A DNA stretch of 64,000 nt from CAYUQT01 sp964596165 (GTDB lineage: Bacteria > Planctomycetota > Phycisphaerae > UBA1845 > JAFGLZ01). The stretch spans positions 62,001 through 126,000 of the forward strand of contig CAZQTW010000001.1 of the NCBI GenBank assembly GCA_964596165.1, written 5' to 3'. This document shows, one piece after another, positions 9,343 through 16,806 of this stretch (its first letter is position 1; the number at the start of each line of letters is the position of its first letter). The notes under the pieces are model-generated. The model was given only the letters and a program-made list of their open reading frames with translations, had not been told where the DNA came from and did no database searches. The position numbers and the translations under genes were made by a program.

Positions 9343-10908
9343 ATGGGCGCCGTGCCCGTGTCGCTGACGGATACATACATGCACTTTGTCGTCATCGCCG
9401 CGTTCGCTCTGGTCCTCACCGCCCGAACCCCCACCAAGTCGTGGTGGCTGTTCACGTCGATCCCCATGACGTATCTCGTGGTGGCCGGTCAGATCGTCGC
9501 GATCCTTCTGCTCACCTTAGCCTTCTCAGTGTGGGTTATCCGACGACTTAATCGTCAGCCGTGGAATCCCGACTACGCCCAACGACTGTTTTCCAAGTCA
9601 AACGTCCTGCTCCGAACGCTTCTGTTGATGAGCCTGACCGTCGACGTCCTCATGACACCGTGGCTCGACGTGATCCACAACCATTGGCGTCTGAAAGACA
9701 TCGTGGCGGTCGATGACTTGGTCACGCTGATGCCCTTCTTCCTAGGCGTCATCCTCTGCTGGGTTGTGCAGTATCCGGCCGAACGAGCCATTCGCAAGGT
9801 CGCGTGCGAGCAGGCGGTCGCCGGAACCGGCCCGATTCGATCGATCTGGCATCTCGGCGAATACCTCATCTTCAACATCCGCTATCAGCTCTTGCTAATC
9901 GTCGTTCCGATGGGTGGCATCTTGGTCGCCTATGACCTGGCCGACAAGTATTCGACGCAGCTCTGGCGAAAGACGCATCTGGAATACGCCGAACAGGTGG
10001 TCCTGATGCTGGCGGCCGGCGCGATGTTCGTCGTCTCCCCGGTCATCCTGCGCTACGTCTGGAGCACGGCGGTCTTGCCGGCCGACGGCCTTCGCGCCCG
10101 CCTTCAGAACATCTGCAACCACATCCGACTGAAATACCGGGAAATCCTCGTTTGGCGAAGCGACGGGGTGGTGGTCAACGCGGCGGTCATGGGTCTGATT
10201 GCACCCATGCGATACGTCCTGTTGAGCGACGGACTACTCGAGACGATGAACGAACGCCAAGTGGAGGCGGTCTTCGGCCACGAGGCCGGTCACGTCAAGC
10301 ACTACCATATCCACTTCTATCTCCTGTTCGCCGCATTGAGCATGTTGCTGGTCGGCGGCGTCCTGCTGCTCATCTGGGAGTACGTACCCTATCGCGGGTG
10401 GCAACAGCGCCTCGGCATCTCACGGTCTGACTGGATGAACGCCCTTGACTTGTTCGCGATGGTCCTGGTCCTGCTGTGCTGGATCGTGGGATTTGGGTGG
10501 GTTTCGCGCCGGTTCGAGCGACAGGCGGATGTGTTCGGCGTTCGTTGCGTCGGCTGGAACATCCGGGAATGCCGACCCGACTGCCCCCTTCACCATCCCC
10601 CCGCCGGCGGTCCGCCGGCCAAAAACGTCTTGTGTACCCAAGCCGCCGACATCTTCGCCGAGGCGCTCCATCGAATCGCCATCCTCAACGGCATTGCCCC
10701 GCATGCGCGTAGCTGGCGACACAGCAGCATCGCTTCGCGGATGGACTTCGTCCGGACGCTCGCACGCGACCCGGCGAAGCTCCGACGGTTCAACAGAACG
10801 GTGCTGATCACCAAGGGCGTCCTGCTCATCGGCACGATCGTCGGATGTGCGATCGGCGCGTACATCTACTGGCCGGCCGAGTTCTTCAAGTATTGGTTCG
10901 GGAAGTAG
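9343..10908 (+). CDS. M48 (Ste24-like) integral membrane zinc metalloprotease
   Basis: A 521-residue polytopic protein with about seven membrane helices and the zincin motif HEAGH within VFGHEAGHVKHYHIH (about residue 310), followed by two more helices and then a cytosolic segment containing FERQADVFG, whose E and D fit the third zinc ligand region of M48 peptidases (ExxxD). It probably degrades or processes membrane proteins. No convincing ribosome site precedes the ATG at 9343; the next ATG (9379) is possible. The gene is convergent with the hydrogenase operon, 8 bases stop to stop. A His-Pro-Pro-Gly-Gly loop near residue 415 is an insertion relative to short M48 members. Confidence 0.85.
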   Translation: MGAVPVSLTDTYMHFVVIAAFALVLTARTPTKSWWLFTSIPMTYLVVAGQIVAILLLTLAFSVWVIRRLNRQPWNPDYAQRLFSKSNVLLRTLLLMSLTVDVLMTPWLDVIHNHWRLKDIVAVDDLVTLMPFFLGVILCWVVQYPAERAIRKVACEQAVAGTGPIRSIWHLGEYLIFNIRYQLLLIVVPMGGILVAYDLADKYSTQLWRKTHLEYAEQVVLMLAAGAMFVVSPVILRYVWSTAVLPADGLRARLQNICNHIRLKYREILVWRSDGVVVNAAVMGLIAPMRYVLLSDGLLETMNERQVEAVFGHEAGHVKHYHIHFYLLFAALSMLLVGGVLLLIWEYVPYRGWQQRLGISRSDWMNALDLFAMVLVLLCWIVGFGWVSRRFERQADVFGVRCVGWNIRECRPDCPLHHPPAGGPPAKNVLCTQAADIFAEALHRIAILNGIAPHARSWRHSSIASRMDFVRTLARDPAKLRRFNRTVLITKGVLLIGTIVGCAIGAYIYWPAEFFKYWFGK

Positions 10909-10916
10909 GCAAGAAT

Positions 10917-11432
10917 CTACGTGTACTTGCTCAGGAGCACGGGGATCTGGTCGGACGGCACCTTGCCGTGGCCCGCGTGGGCGCCCAGCAGGCCCGGCGC
11001 CAGGCCGCCCGTTCCGAAACAACGCGACTCCTCCAGCGAAAAACGGCCGTCCTTCGTCGTCTCGCCGAAGTCGATCCCCAGCTCGGCCTTGAGCCGGTCC
11101 ACCAGTTGCTGAGCCCCTTTGACGTAACAGGCGGTCCCAAGGCAGACGCTGATGATGTGCCGCCCCTTGGGCTTGAGTCGGAAAAAGTGATAGAAGGTCG
11201 CCACTCCGGTCACTGTCGACGCCGGAACCTGGAGGAGTTGTGCGACGGCGTCGAGTTGTTCCTTGCCCAAGTAACCGAAATGGCCTTGCACCTTGTGAAG
11301 GACGGATATCAGGTGGCTGTCCGCCGGAGGCTGTTGCCGACATCGCTCGATGAATTGAACGACCTCCGCCGGCAGCACCGCCTTGCTGGCGGCCTCGACG
11401 GCTTTCCAGTTGTCGGTAGTGGCTGTCGTCAT
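10917..11432 (-). CDS. hydC: HydC/HndA-type [2Fe-2S] thioredoxin-like hydrogenase subunit, one Cys ligand missing
   Basis: A 171-residue NuoE-like subunit of a bifurcating hydrogenase. The first ligand pair is normal (CLGTAC, C-x4-C). The second pair should be C-x3-C, but the sequence is CFGTGGLAPG, with Gly (codon GGC) where the fourth Cys is expected; a single base change from TGC explains it. The start overlaps the hydA stop by 4 bases, so the three subunits are translationally coupled. With only three visible Cys ligands, the cluster may be absent, differently ligated or altered in potential. The C-terminus is otherwise full length. Confidence 0.88.
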   Translation of the reverse strand: MTTATTDNWKAVEAASKAVLPAEVVQFIERCRQQPPADSHLISVLHKVQGHFGYLGKEQLDAVAQLLQVPASTVTGVATFYHFFRLKPKGRHIISVCLGTACYVKGAQQLVDRLKAELGIDFGETTKDGRFSLEESRCFGTGGLAPGLLGAHAGHGKVPSDQIPVLLSKYT

Positions 11433-13189
11433 CGGATCCCCCTCGGCAGCTTCGCCGTATAGCTCGTATGCAGCAACTCGTGGGCCTTGCGGCTCCCCGG
11501 CCTCTCCAGGAATTCGTCATAGAGCATCTTGACGGCCGGATTCTCGTGCGAACGCCGCAGCTTCTTGGCCCCGTCAATGGCGTACAACGCTCCCGCACGC
11601 ATTCGCAATAGCTCGGGGTCGAGCACCTTGACGCCCGGCGGCGGATAGGGCTGCCCCCCGCCGCCGATGCACCCGCCGGGACACGCCATCACCTCGATGA
11701 TGTGATACGGCCTCTCGCCGCGCACGACCTTGTCCAGCAGTGTCTTGGCGTTGTGGAGACCGTTGGCCACGGCCACGTTGACCGTCTTGTCGCCCAGGGC
11801 AAACGAAGCCTCGCGCAGCCCCTCGACCGCTCGGACCTCGGTGAACTCGATCTTGTCCACGGGTTTGCCGGTCAGCTTCTCGGCGGCGGTTCGCAGCGTC
11901 GCCTCCATCACGCCGCCCGTCGTGCCGAAGATGTCCGCGGCGCCGGTCGACAACCCCAGCGGCGCATCAAACTCGTCCGGAGGCAGACTGGTGAAATCAA
12001 TGCCGTAGGACTTGATCATCCAAATCGCCTCACGCGTGGTGATCACGGCATCGGTATACGGAATCCCTTCCTGCAAGTAGTGCTCCGGCCGCCGGCATTC
12101 GAACTTCTTGGCGACGCAGGGCATGACGCCCACGACGTAGATCCGATCGGGATCGACCCCGATCATGCTCGCGTAATAGGTCTTCAGAAGCACCGACAGC
12201 ATGGTCATCGGCGAACGGCAGGTCGACGCGTTCGGGATCAGTTCCGGGTAAAACTTCTCCAGGAAATTGATCCACCCGGGCGAGCAGGAGGTCAGCATCG
12301 GCAAAGGACCGCTACCGCCCAACCGCTGCAGGAACTCGTTCGATTCCTCCACGATGGTAAGATCCGCCCCGATATTGGTGTCGAAGACCTTTTCGAAACC
12401 CAGCCGCCGGAGCGCCGTGACCATTCGCCCCGCCTCCGGCGTGCCCGGCGGCAGACCGAAACCCTCGCCGATGGCAGCCCGGATCGAGGGCGCCGTCTGA
12501 GCGATGACGATCTTCCTGGAGTCGGCCAGGGCGGCCCAGACGTCCTCCGTGCTGTCTCTCTCCAGAAAGGCGGCCGTCGGACAGACGTTGACGCATTGCC
12601 CGCACTGGATGCAGACCGAATCGTCCATTCTCGCGCCGTGGGCCGGAGCGACGACCGTCGAAAACCCCCGGTACTGCTGGCTGAGGTTGCAGACGCCTTG
12701 GATCTCCGCGCACACGCGGACGCACCTGCCGCACAAAACGCACTTGTTCGGATCGCGGATGACCGACCGACCGGATTCCTCGATGTCGAGGTGCTTCCTT
12801 CGCCCCTCGAAAAGCCGCTCTCGCACACCCATCGCGTACGCGAGGTTCTGCAGCTCACAATTCCCGTCGCGCTCGCAGGTCTGGCAGTCCTTGGGATGAT
12901 TGTCCAGGAGGAGCTCGACGATGTCGCGCCGAGCTTGGCGAATCTCCGGCGAATTGGTGCGAACCTCCATGCCCTCCCAGACCGCCACGGAGCAGGACGT
13001 CATGTAGTGACCCATCTCCTTCACGTCCACAATGCATACGCGACACGAACCCATCAGGCTCAAGTCCGGATGATAGCACAATCGCGGGATGTGGATGCCG
13101 AGCGTCTCAGCGGCCTCCATGATCGTGGTGCCCTCGGGCACCTGGATCGCCGTGTCGTCGATCGTCAGACGGATCATCTTCTGGTTCAC
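11429..13189 (-). CDS. hydA: [FeFe]-hydrogenase catalytic subunit, trimeric M3 type
   Basis: A 586-residue catalytic subunit. From the N-terminus: a plant-type [2Fe-2S] domain (CYHPDLSLMGSCRVC), the His-Cys cluster (HPKDCQTCERDGNC), two [4Fe-4S] clusters (CVLCGRCVRVC and CIQCGQCVNVCP) and the H-cluster domain with motifs TSCSPGW (L1), MPCVAKKFE (L2) and EVMACPGGCIGGGGQP (L3). L1 has Ser at the position of the proton-relay Cys of TSCCP-type enzymes. The domain set fits H2 oxidation or production linked to NAD and ferredoxin through HydB. It lies 30 bases after hydB. Maturases HydEFG are not in the window. Confidence 0.94.
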   Translation of the reverse strand: MNQKMIRLTIDDTAIQVPEGTTIMEAAETLGIHIPRLCYHPDLSLMGSCRVCIVDVKEMGHYMTSCSVAVWEGMEVRTNSPEIRQARRDIVELLLDNHPKDCQTCERDGNCELQNLAYAMGVRERLFEGRRKHLDIEESGRSVIRDPNKCVLCGRCVRVCAEIQGVCNLSQQYRGFSTVVAPAHGARMDDSVCIQCGQCVNVCPTAAFLERDSTEDVWAALADSRKIVIAQTAPSIRAAIGEGFGLPPGTPEAGRMVTALRRLGFEKVFDTNIGADLTIVEESNEFLQRLGGSGPLPMLTSCSPGWINFLEKFYPELIPNASTCRSPMTMLSVLLKTYYASMIGVDPDRIYVVGVMPCVAKKFECRRPEHYLQEGIPYTDAVITTREAIWMIKSYGIDFTSLPPDEFDAPLGLSTGAADIFGTTGGVMEATLRTAAEKLTGKPVDKIEFTEVRAVEGLREASFALGDKTVNVAVANGLHNAKTLLDKVVRGERPYHIIEVMACPGGCIGGGGQPYPPPGVKVLDPELLRMRAGALYAIDGAKKLRRSHENPAVKMLYDEFLERPGSRKAHELLHTSYTAKLPRGIR

Positions 13190-13219
13190 GATTCACCCCG
13201 GACAAAGGGAACACGCTCA

Positions 13220-15403
13220 TCACAACTTGTCGACGGCGCCGAACCGGCACGTCTGGAAGCACTGCCCACACCGGACGCACCGGGTTTGATCGATAACGTG
13301 CGCCTGTTTCGGCTTGCCCGAAATGCACTGCACCGGACAGGCGCGGGCACAAGCGGTGCAGCCGACGCACCTCTCGGCGTTGATCTCATAGTGAATCAAC
13401 GCCGTGCATCGCTTCGCCGGGCATCGCTTTTCAATCACATGGGCCCTGTACTCGTCCGCGAAGTGCCGCATCGTGCTCAGAACCGGGTTGGCCGCGACGC
13501 GACCCAGGCCGCACAGCGATGCCTTGCGGGTCAGGGCGCCGAGCCGCTCCAGCTTCTCCAGATCCGCCGGCGTGCCGTGGCCCGCCGTGATCCGTTCCAG
13601 AATCTCGAGCATCCGCAGCGTGCCTTCGCGGCACGGCGTGCACTTGCCGCATGACTCGGACTGACTGAAGGCAAGAAAGAACTTGGCGATGTCCACCATG
13701 CAGTCGTCTTCGTCCATCACAATCATGCCGCCCGAACCCATGATCGCCCCCACCGCATTGAGGCTGTCGAAATCCACGATCGTGTCGATCAGCGCGGCGG
13801 GGATGCATCCGCCGGCAGGACCCCCGGTCTGAATCGCCTTCAGGCTCTTGCCGCCGGGAACGCCCCCGCCAATCTGCTCGACAATCTCCCGAAGCGTCGT
13901 GCCCATCGGAACCTCGACCAGGCCGGTGTGCCGCACCTTGCCGGTAAGGGCAAAAACCTTTGTCCCGCCGCTCTTGGCGGTTCCAATCGCACTGAACCAA
14001 TCGGCCCCGTAACGAATGATAACCGGCACGTTGGCCCACGTTTCCACGTTGTTGATCACGGTCGGTTTGCCCCACAGGCCCCGTTGAGACGGATACGGCG
14101 GGCGAATCGTCGGTTGACCGCGCTTGCCCTCGATCGAATGGATGAGGGCGGTCTCCTCGCCGCAGACAAAGGCCCCGGCCCCCAATCGGATCTCCAGATC
14201 GAAATCGAAGCCCGAGCCTAGAATGCCCTTGCCGAGTACGCCAATCTGGCGGCTCTGTTCGATCGCATTCTGAATCCGATCGATCGCCATCGGATACTCG
14301 GCGCGGATGTACAGAAACCCCTGGTGCGCCCCAATGGCAAACCCGCCGATGGCCATCCCCTCGACCACCGAGAATGGATCGCCCTCGAGCATGCTGCGAT
14401 CCATGAAGGCGCCGGGATCGCCCTCGTCGGCATTGCAGATAATATACTTCACGGGGCCCGGCTCTCGGGCGGCCAACGACCACTTGGTGCCCGTCGGGTA
14501 TCCGCCCCCGCCTCGGCCACGAAGTCGCGACCGGGTAATCTCCTCGATAACCCAGCCCGAATCGTTCTTCTCCAACACCTTCGCCAATGACTCGAAGCCG
14601 TTGACGTTGATGTACTCGTAGACGTTCTCCGGATCGACCACGCCGCTGTTTCGAAGCGCGACGCGGCTTTGGCGGTTGAAGAAGGCCACATCACCGTAGA
14701 TGTCGAAAAAGCGTTGTCCAACGGCTTGGTGTTCGATCCGCAACCGCTCGACAACACGGCCGTTGCGCAAGTGCTGCTCGATAATCTCGTCAAGATCCTC
14801 GTCGCGGCTCACCCGGTAGATCACCTTGGTGGGCCGAACCAGAACGTGCGTGGCCTCGCCGAGATTCTCGTCACGGCACAAACCAAAGCAATTGGCCGTT
14901 TCAACGTACGCCTGACGCTCCCCAAGACCGGCGGCGCGAAGCTTCGTCTCCAGCTTCTCCCGAAACTGCCTCTCGATATCGCGCCCGCAGCGCGTGCCGG
15001 AACAAAGCAGCAACTCGTACTGCGAGAGCATGCCCCCACTTCCGTCCAAGATGTGATCCTGAACCGGTTGGCCGGCGAGGATGTGCGATGTGAAGATGCC
15101 ATGCGCCAACTCACGATCCACACGCTCGTACTTGACGGGCATCCGACCCGGAACGAGAACGCCGACGATGGGCTCACAACTGCAACGACCCGTGCATCCC
15201 GTCTGGTGCACCATGATGTCCGTCCGTCCGGAAGCCTTGATCAACTTGCGGAATTCGGCGGCCACCGCTCCGGCACCGGCAGCGTTCTCACACGTGGCCG
15301 AGCCCACCTGAATGCGAATCCGGTTGGCATCGTTCCGATCACGCAGCACCATTTGTGCCTGGTCAAAGAGGCGGTGGTAATGCTCCATCACCGAGGTTGG
15401 CAT
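13220..15403 (-). CDS. hydB: HydB/HndC NuoF-like flavin subunit with two tandem N-terminal [2Fe-2S] domains
   Basis: A 727-residue NADH/FMN subunit. Residues about 28-110 and 128-215 are two thioredoxin-like ferredoxin modules in tandem: the second has the canonical CSGTRC and CFGLC pairs, the first has one N-terminal Cys and a CTGRCSC cluster. Then comes the NuoF core (GRGGGGYPTGTKW, ICNADEGDPGAFMD, the flavin/NADH region with CGEETALIHSIEGKRG) with its [4Fe-4S] ligands SCGKCTPC and CGLGR, and a C-terminal 2x[4Fe-4S] ferredoxin (CVGCTACARACP, CVRCGQCFQTC). GAGGA lies 6 bases before the ATG. It is the first gene of hydB-hydA-hydC; homologues carry one such N-terminal module more often than two. 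Confidence 0.93.
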   Translation of the reverse strand: MPTSVMEHYHRLFDQAQMVLRDRNDANRIRIQVGSATCENAAGAGAVAAEFRKLIKASGRTDIMVHQTGCTGRCSCEPIVGVLVPGRMPVKYERVDRELAHGIFTSHILAGQPVQDHILDGSGGMLSQYELLLCSGTRCGRDIERQFREKLETKLRAAGLGERQAYVETANCFGLCRDENLGEATHVLVRPTKVIYRVSRDEDLDEIIEQHLRNGRVVERLRIEHQAVGQRFFDIYGDVAFFNRQSRVALRNSGVVDPENVYEYINVNGFESLAKVLEKNDSGWVIEEITRSRLRGRGGGGYPTGTKWSLAAREPGPVKYIICNADEGDPGAFMDRSMLEGDPFSVVEGMAIGGFAIGAHQGFLYIRAEYPMAIDRIQNAIEQSRQIGVLGKGILGSGFDFDLEIRLGAGAFVCGEETALIHSIEGKRGQPTIRPPYPSQRGLWGKPTVINNVETWANVPVIIRYGADWFSAIGTAKSGGTKVFALTGKVRHTGLVEVPMGTTLREIVEQIGGGVPGGKSLKAIQTGGPAGGCIPAALIDTIVDFDSLNAVGAIMGSGGMIVMDEDDCMVDIAKFFLAFSQSESCGKCTPCREGTLRMLEILERITAGHGTPADLEKLERLGALTRKASLCGLGRVAANPVLSTMRHFADEYRAHVIEKRCPAKRCTALIHYEINAERCVGCTACARACPVQCISGKPKQAHVIDQTRCVRCGQCFQTCRFGAVDKL

Positions 15404-15686
15404 AGGCGATCCTCACCACAATCTTTCGATGATCGACGCACCCCCTCACATCCACCGCCCCGCTTCATCGCGGCATGGGATGGCTGTGCCGACTAGTACC
15501 TTCTACACGAGGTCCAGCAATCGTACAAGCCGCAAATAACTGCGCTGATTCTCACGGGAGTAATGGCGATTCAAGCCTTTTGGGGTTGCAATCCCCGCAT
15601 GAGGTTGGTATTCTTCGTCCAGTCTGGTTTGTGGTTCCGTCTTATCGTCACATCAGGTTGCTCAGTGCAAGAAAGGAGTACGCACT

Positions 15687-15791
15687 ATGTGGTGGCACAT
15701 TCTGATCACGATCTTCTCCGCTTTGGGCTGGATCATCGCCGCAGTGTGCGGCATGTGCGGCATTGAGCTGCCCGCCCTGCTGCCGGCGTAG
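15687..15791 (+). CDS. Membrane micropeptide 1 of the tandem array
   Basis: A 34-residue ORF, too short for most gene callers. It begins MWWHILITIFSALGW and ends PALLPA. Nearly the whole peptide is one hydrophobic helix, with no Lys or Arg and a single Glu near the C-terminus. AAAGGAG is 8 bases before the ATG. This copy alone has two Cys in its middle part (AVCGMCG). Differences from copies 2 and 3 are largely synonymous or conservative, which argues that the peptide is translated. Function unknown; single-helix peptides of this size include type I toxins and small membrane-complex subunits. Confidence 0.75.
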   Translation: MWWHILITIFSALGWIIAAVCGMCGIELPALLPA

Positions 15792-15816
15792 CCTCTGAAC
15801 GCCTTGGACAGAAAGA

Positions 15817-15865
15817 CACAGGTCTGGTTGCCATCTCGGATCATCGAGGGCCAACCAGATCTGTG
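15817..15865 (+). terminator. Hairpin 1 of the array (terminator-like)
   Basis: CACAGGTCTGGTTG (15817-15830) pairs with CAACCAGATCTGTG (15852-15865), 14 bp with one G-U, followed by CCTTT. On the other strand the stem is followed by TCTTTC, so it may stop transcripts from both sides. The stem sequence is shared with the hairpins of units 2 and 3. Confidence 0.65.
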
Positions 15866-15871
15866 CCTTTG

Positions 15872-15918
15872 GGAGAGGCGCGATCGCGGCGCCGCGATCC
15901 GTGACTCCGGGCCTCTCC
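15872..15918. repeat. Second large hairpin with an 18-bp perfect palindrome
   Basis: Directly after hairpin 1, GGAGAGGC (15872-15879) pairs with GCCTCTCC (15911-15918), and inside is a perfect palindrome of 18 bases at 15882-15899 (GATCGCGGC and its complement). No T-run follows. It is absent from units 2 and 3, and could be a structured 3' end, a protein site or a cruciform. Confidence 0.5.
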
Positions 15919-16141
15919 AACCGCGCGTGCCACTGACGGCGGATACAGCCCTGTGCCCCGGCGCAGGGTGTGGTCCACCGCGGGGTAACGCCCCATCAAT
16001 GACCAGGCGATGACGAATCGACAGTCAGGTCACATTTCCTTAATCTGCGAACCGGCGATTGCCGAAATATAGGCTTGAAGTTCCTCTTGCGGTTCAGGTC
16101 CTTTACATTGAGTGGGTGCATGCACGAAAGGAGTACGCGTT

Positions 16142-16243
16142 ATGTGGTGGCACATTATCCTCACAATCCTCTCCGGTCTGGGCTGGGTCCTTGCAGCGAT
16201 ATTCGGCGCGGGTGCTGATATCGTGGCCTTGCTGCCCGGATAA
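16142..16243 (+). CDS. Membrane micropeptide 2 of the tandem array
   Basis: A 33-residue ORF starting MWWHIILTILSGLGW and ending VALLPG. It has a single hydrophobic helix, no Lys or Arg, and one Asp (GADI). AAAGGAG is 8 bases upstream and identical to copies 1 and 3. Compared with copy 1, codons for shared residues differ at third positions (for example ACG/ACA for Thr, GCC/GCA and GCA/GCG for the paired Ala), while MWWHI, LGW, AA and ALLP are kept. Function unknown. Confidence 0.75.
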   Translation: MWWHIILTILSGLGWVLAAIFGAGADIVALLPG

Positions 16244-16269
16244 ACCGCGGACGTTGAAACAAAAGGGAC

Positions 16270-16317
16270 ACAGGTCTGATTACCGGCCCGGACCACCGGC
16301 CAGGCAATCAGACCTGT
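16270..16317 (+). terminator. Hairpin 2 of the array (terminator-like)
   Basis: ACAGGTCTGATT (16270-16281) pairs perfectly with AATCAGACCTGT (16306-16317), with an inner CCGG-rich stem, then TCTTTTG. The strand opposite reads CCCTTTTGTTT after the stem, so it looks bidirectional. The G-to-A change in the left arm is matched by C-to-T in the right arm relative to unit 3, a compensatory change. Confidence 0.7.
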
Positions 16318-16594
16318 TCTTTTGCGCAAAGGGCCTCGTCGGTTCGCTGCCCCTATCCAAGAGCTGTATCCAAGAATGCCCACATCGAAGACAAATCAAA
16401 GCGTACTCCGCAATGAGCAGTGTAACCGCAACGACTGGAAGAAGTTACGAATCACCCCGCGTGAGGAAATCCGCGATCTCTTAACATTTCTTTAACCCAT
16501 GTGCCCGGAGTTGCCGAAATACAGTCTTGAAGTCCGGTTTGTGGTTCGGGTTCCTTACATCTAGTTCTGTCCATGCTCGAAAGGAGTTCGGATT

Positions 16595-16693
16595 ATGTGG
16601 TGGCACATTCTGATCGCGATCTTCTCCGCTTTGGGTTGGGCCCTTGCCGCGATATTTGGCCTTGACCTCACCGCCTTGCTGCCGGCGACGTAG
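16595..16693 (+). CDS. Membrane micropeptide 3 of the tandem array
   Basis: A 32-residue ORF starting MWWHILIAIFSALGW and ending TALLPAT, with one Asp before the end and no basic residue except His4. AAAGGAG is 8 bases upstream. The start is 453 bases after that of copy 2. The body between the LAA and ALLP motifs is shorter than in the other copies, so the length of the loop after the helix is variable while both ends are fixed. Confidence 0.75.
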   Translation: MWWHILIAIFSALGWALAAIFGLDLTALLPAT

Positions 16694-16719
16694 TCCCTAG
16701 ACACCCGAATTGGAAAGAC

Positions 16720-16766
16720 ACAGGTCTGGTTACCATCCCGGATTGCCGGGGGGCAACCAGACCTGT
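16720..16766 (+). terminator. Hairpin 3 of the array (intrinsic terminator)
   Basis: ACAGGTCTGGTT (16720-16731) pairs with AACCAGACCTGT (16755-16766), with an inner CCCGG/CCGGG stem, then CCTTTTT. This is the best terminator of the three. It also lies just beyond the stop of the convergent Gfo/Idh gene and could serve that gene too. Confidence 0.8.
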
Positions 16767-16806
16767 CCTTTTTCGCAAAGCCCCTCGTCGACCTATATGC
16801 CGCAGC

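Larger units (their letters stand above)
15618..16780 (+). repeat. Three tandem units of about 453 bp carrying micropeptide genes
   Basis: Three paralogous units in direct order, with start codons at 15687, 16142 and 16595 (spacing 455 and 453). Each unit has a conserved leader, an AAAGGAG ribosome site exactly 8 bases before the ATG, an ORF of 32-34 codons and a long hairpin 25-30 bases after the stop. Units 2 and 3 are also alike for about 110 bases upstream, from CATTTC (16033 and 16485) through TTGCCGAAATA and CTTGAAGT. Unit 1 is alike only from about 15618. The array lies between the divergently read hydrogenase operon and the convergent Gfo/Idh gene. Confidence 0.85.

Noticed and set aside
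15687..16693. Micropeptides as leader peptides of an attenuator
   Set aside because: The next gene downstream is convergent, so no downstream gene on the same strand could be controlled by attenuation.
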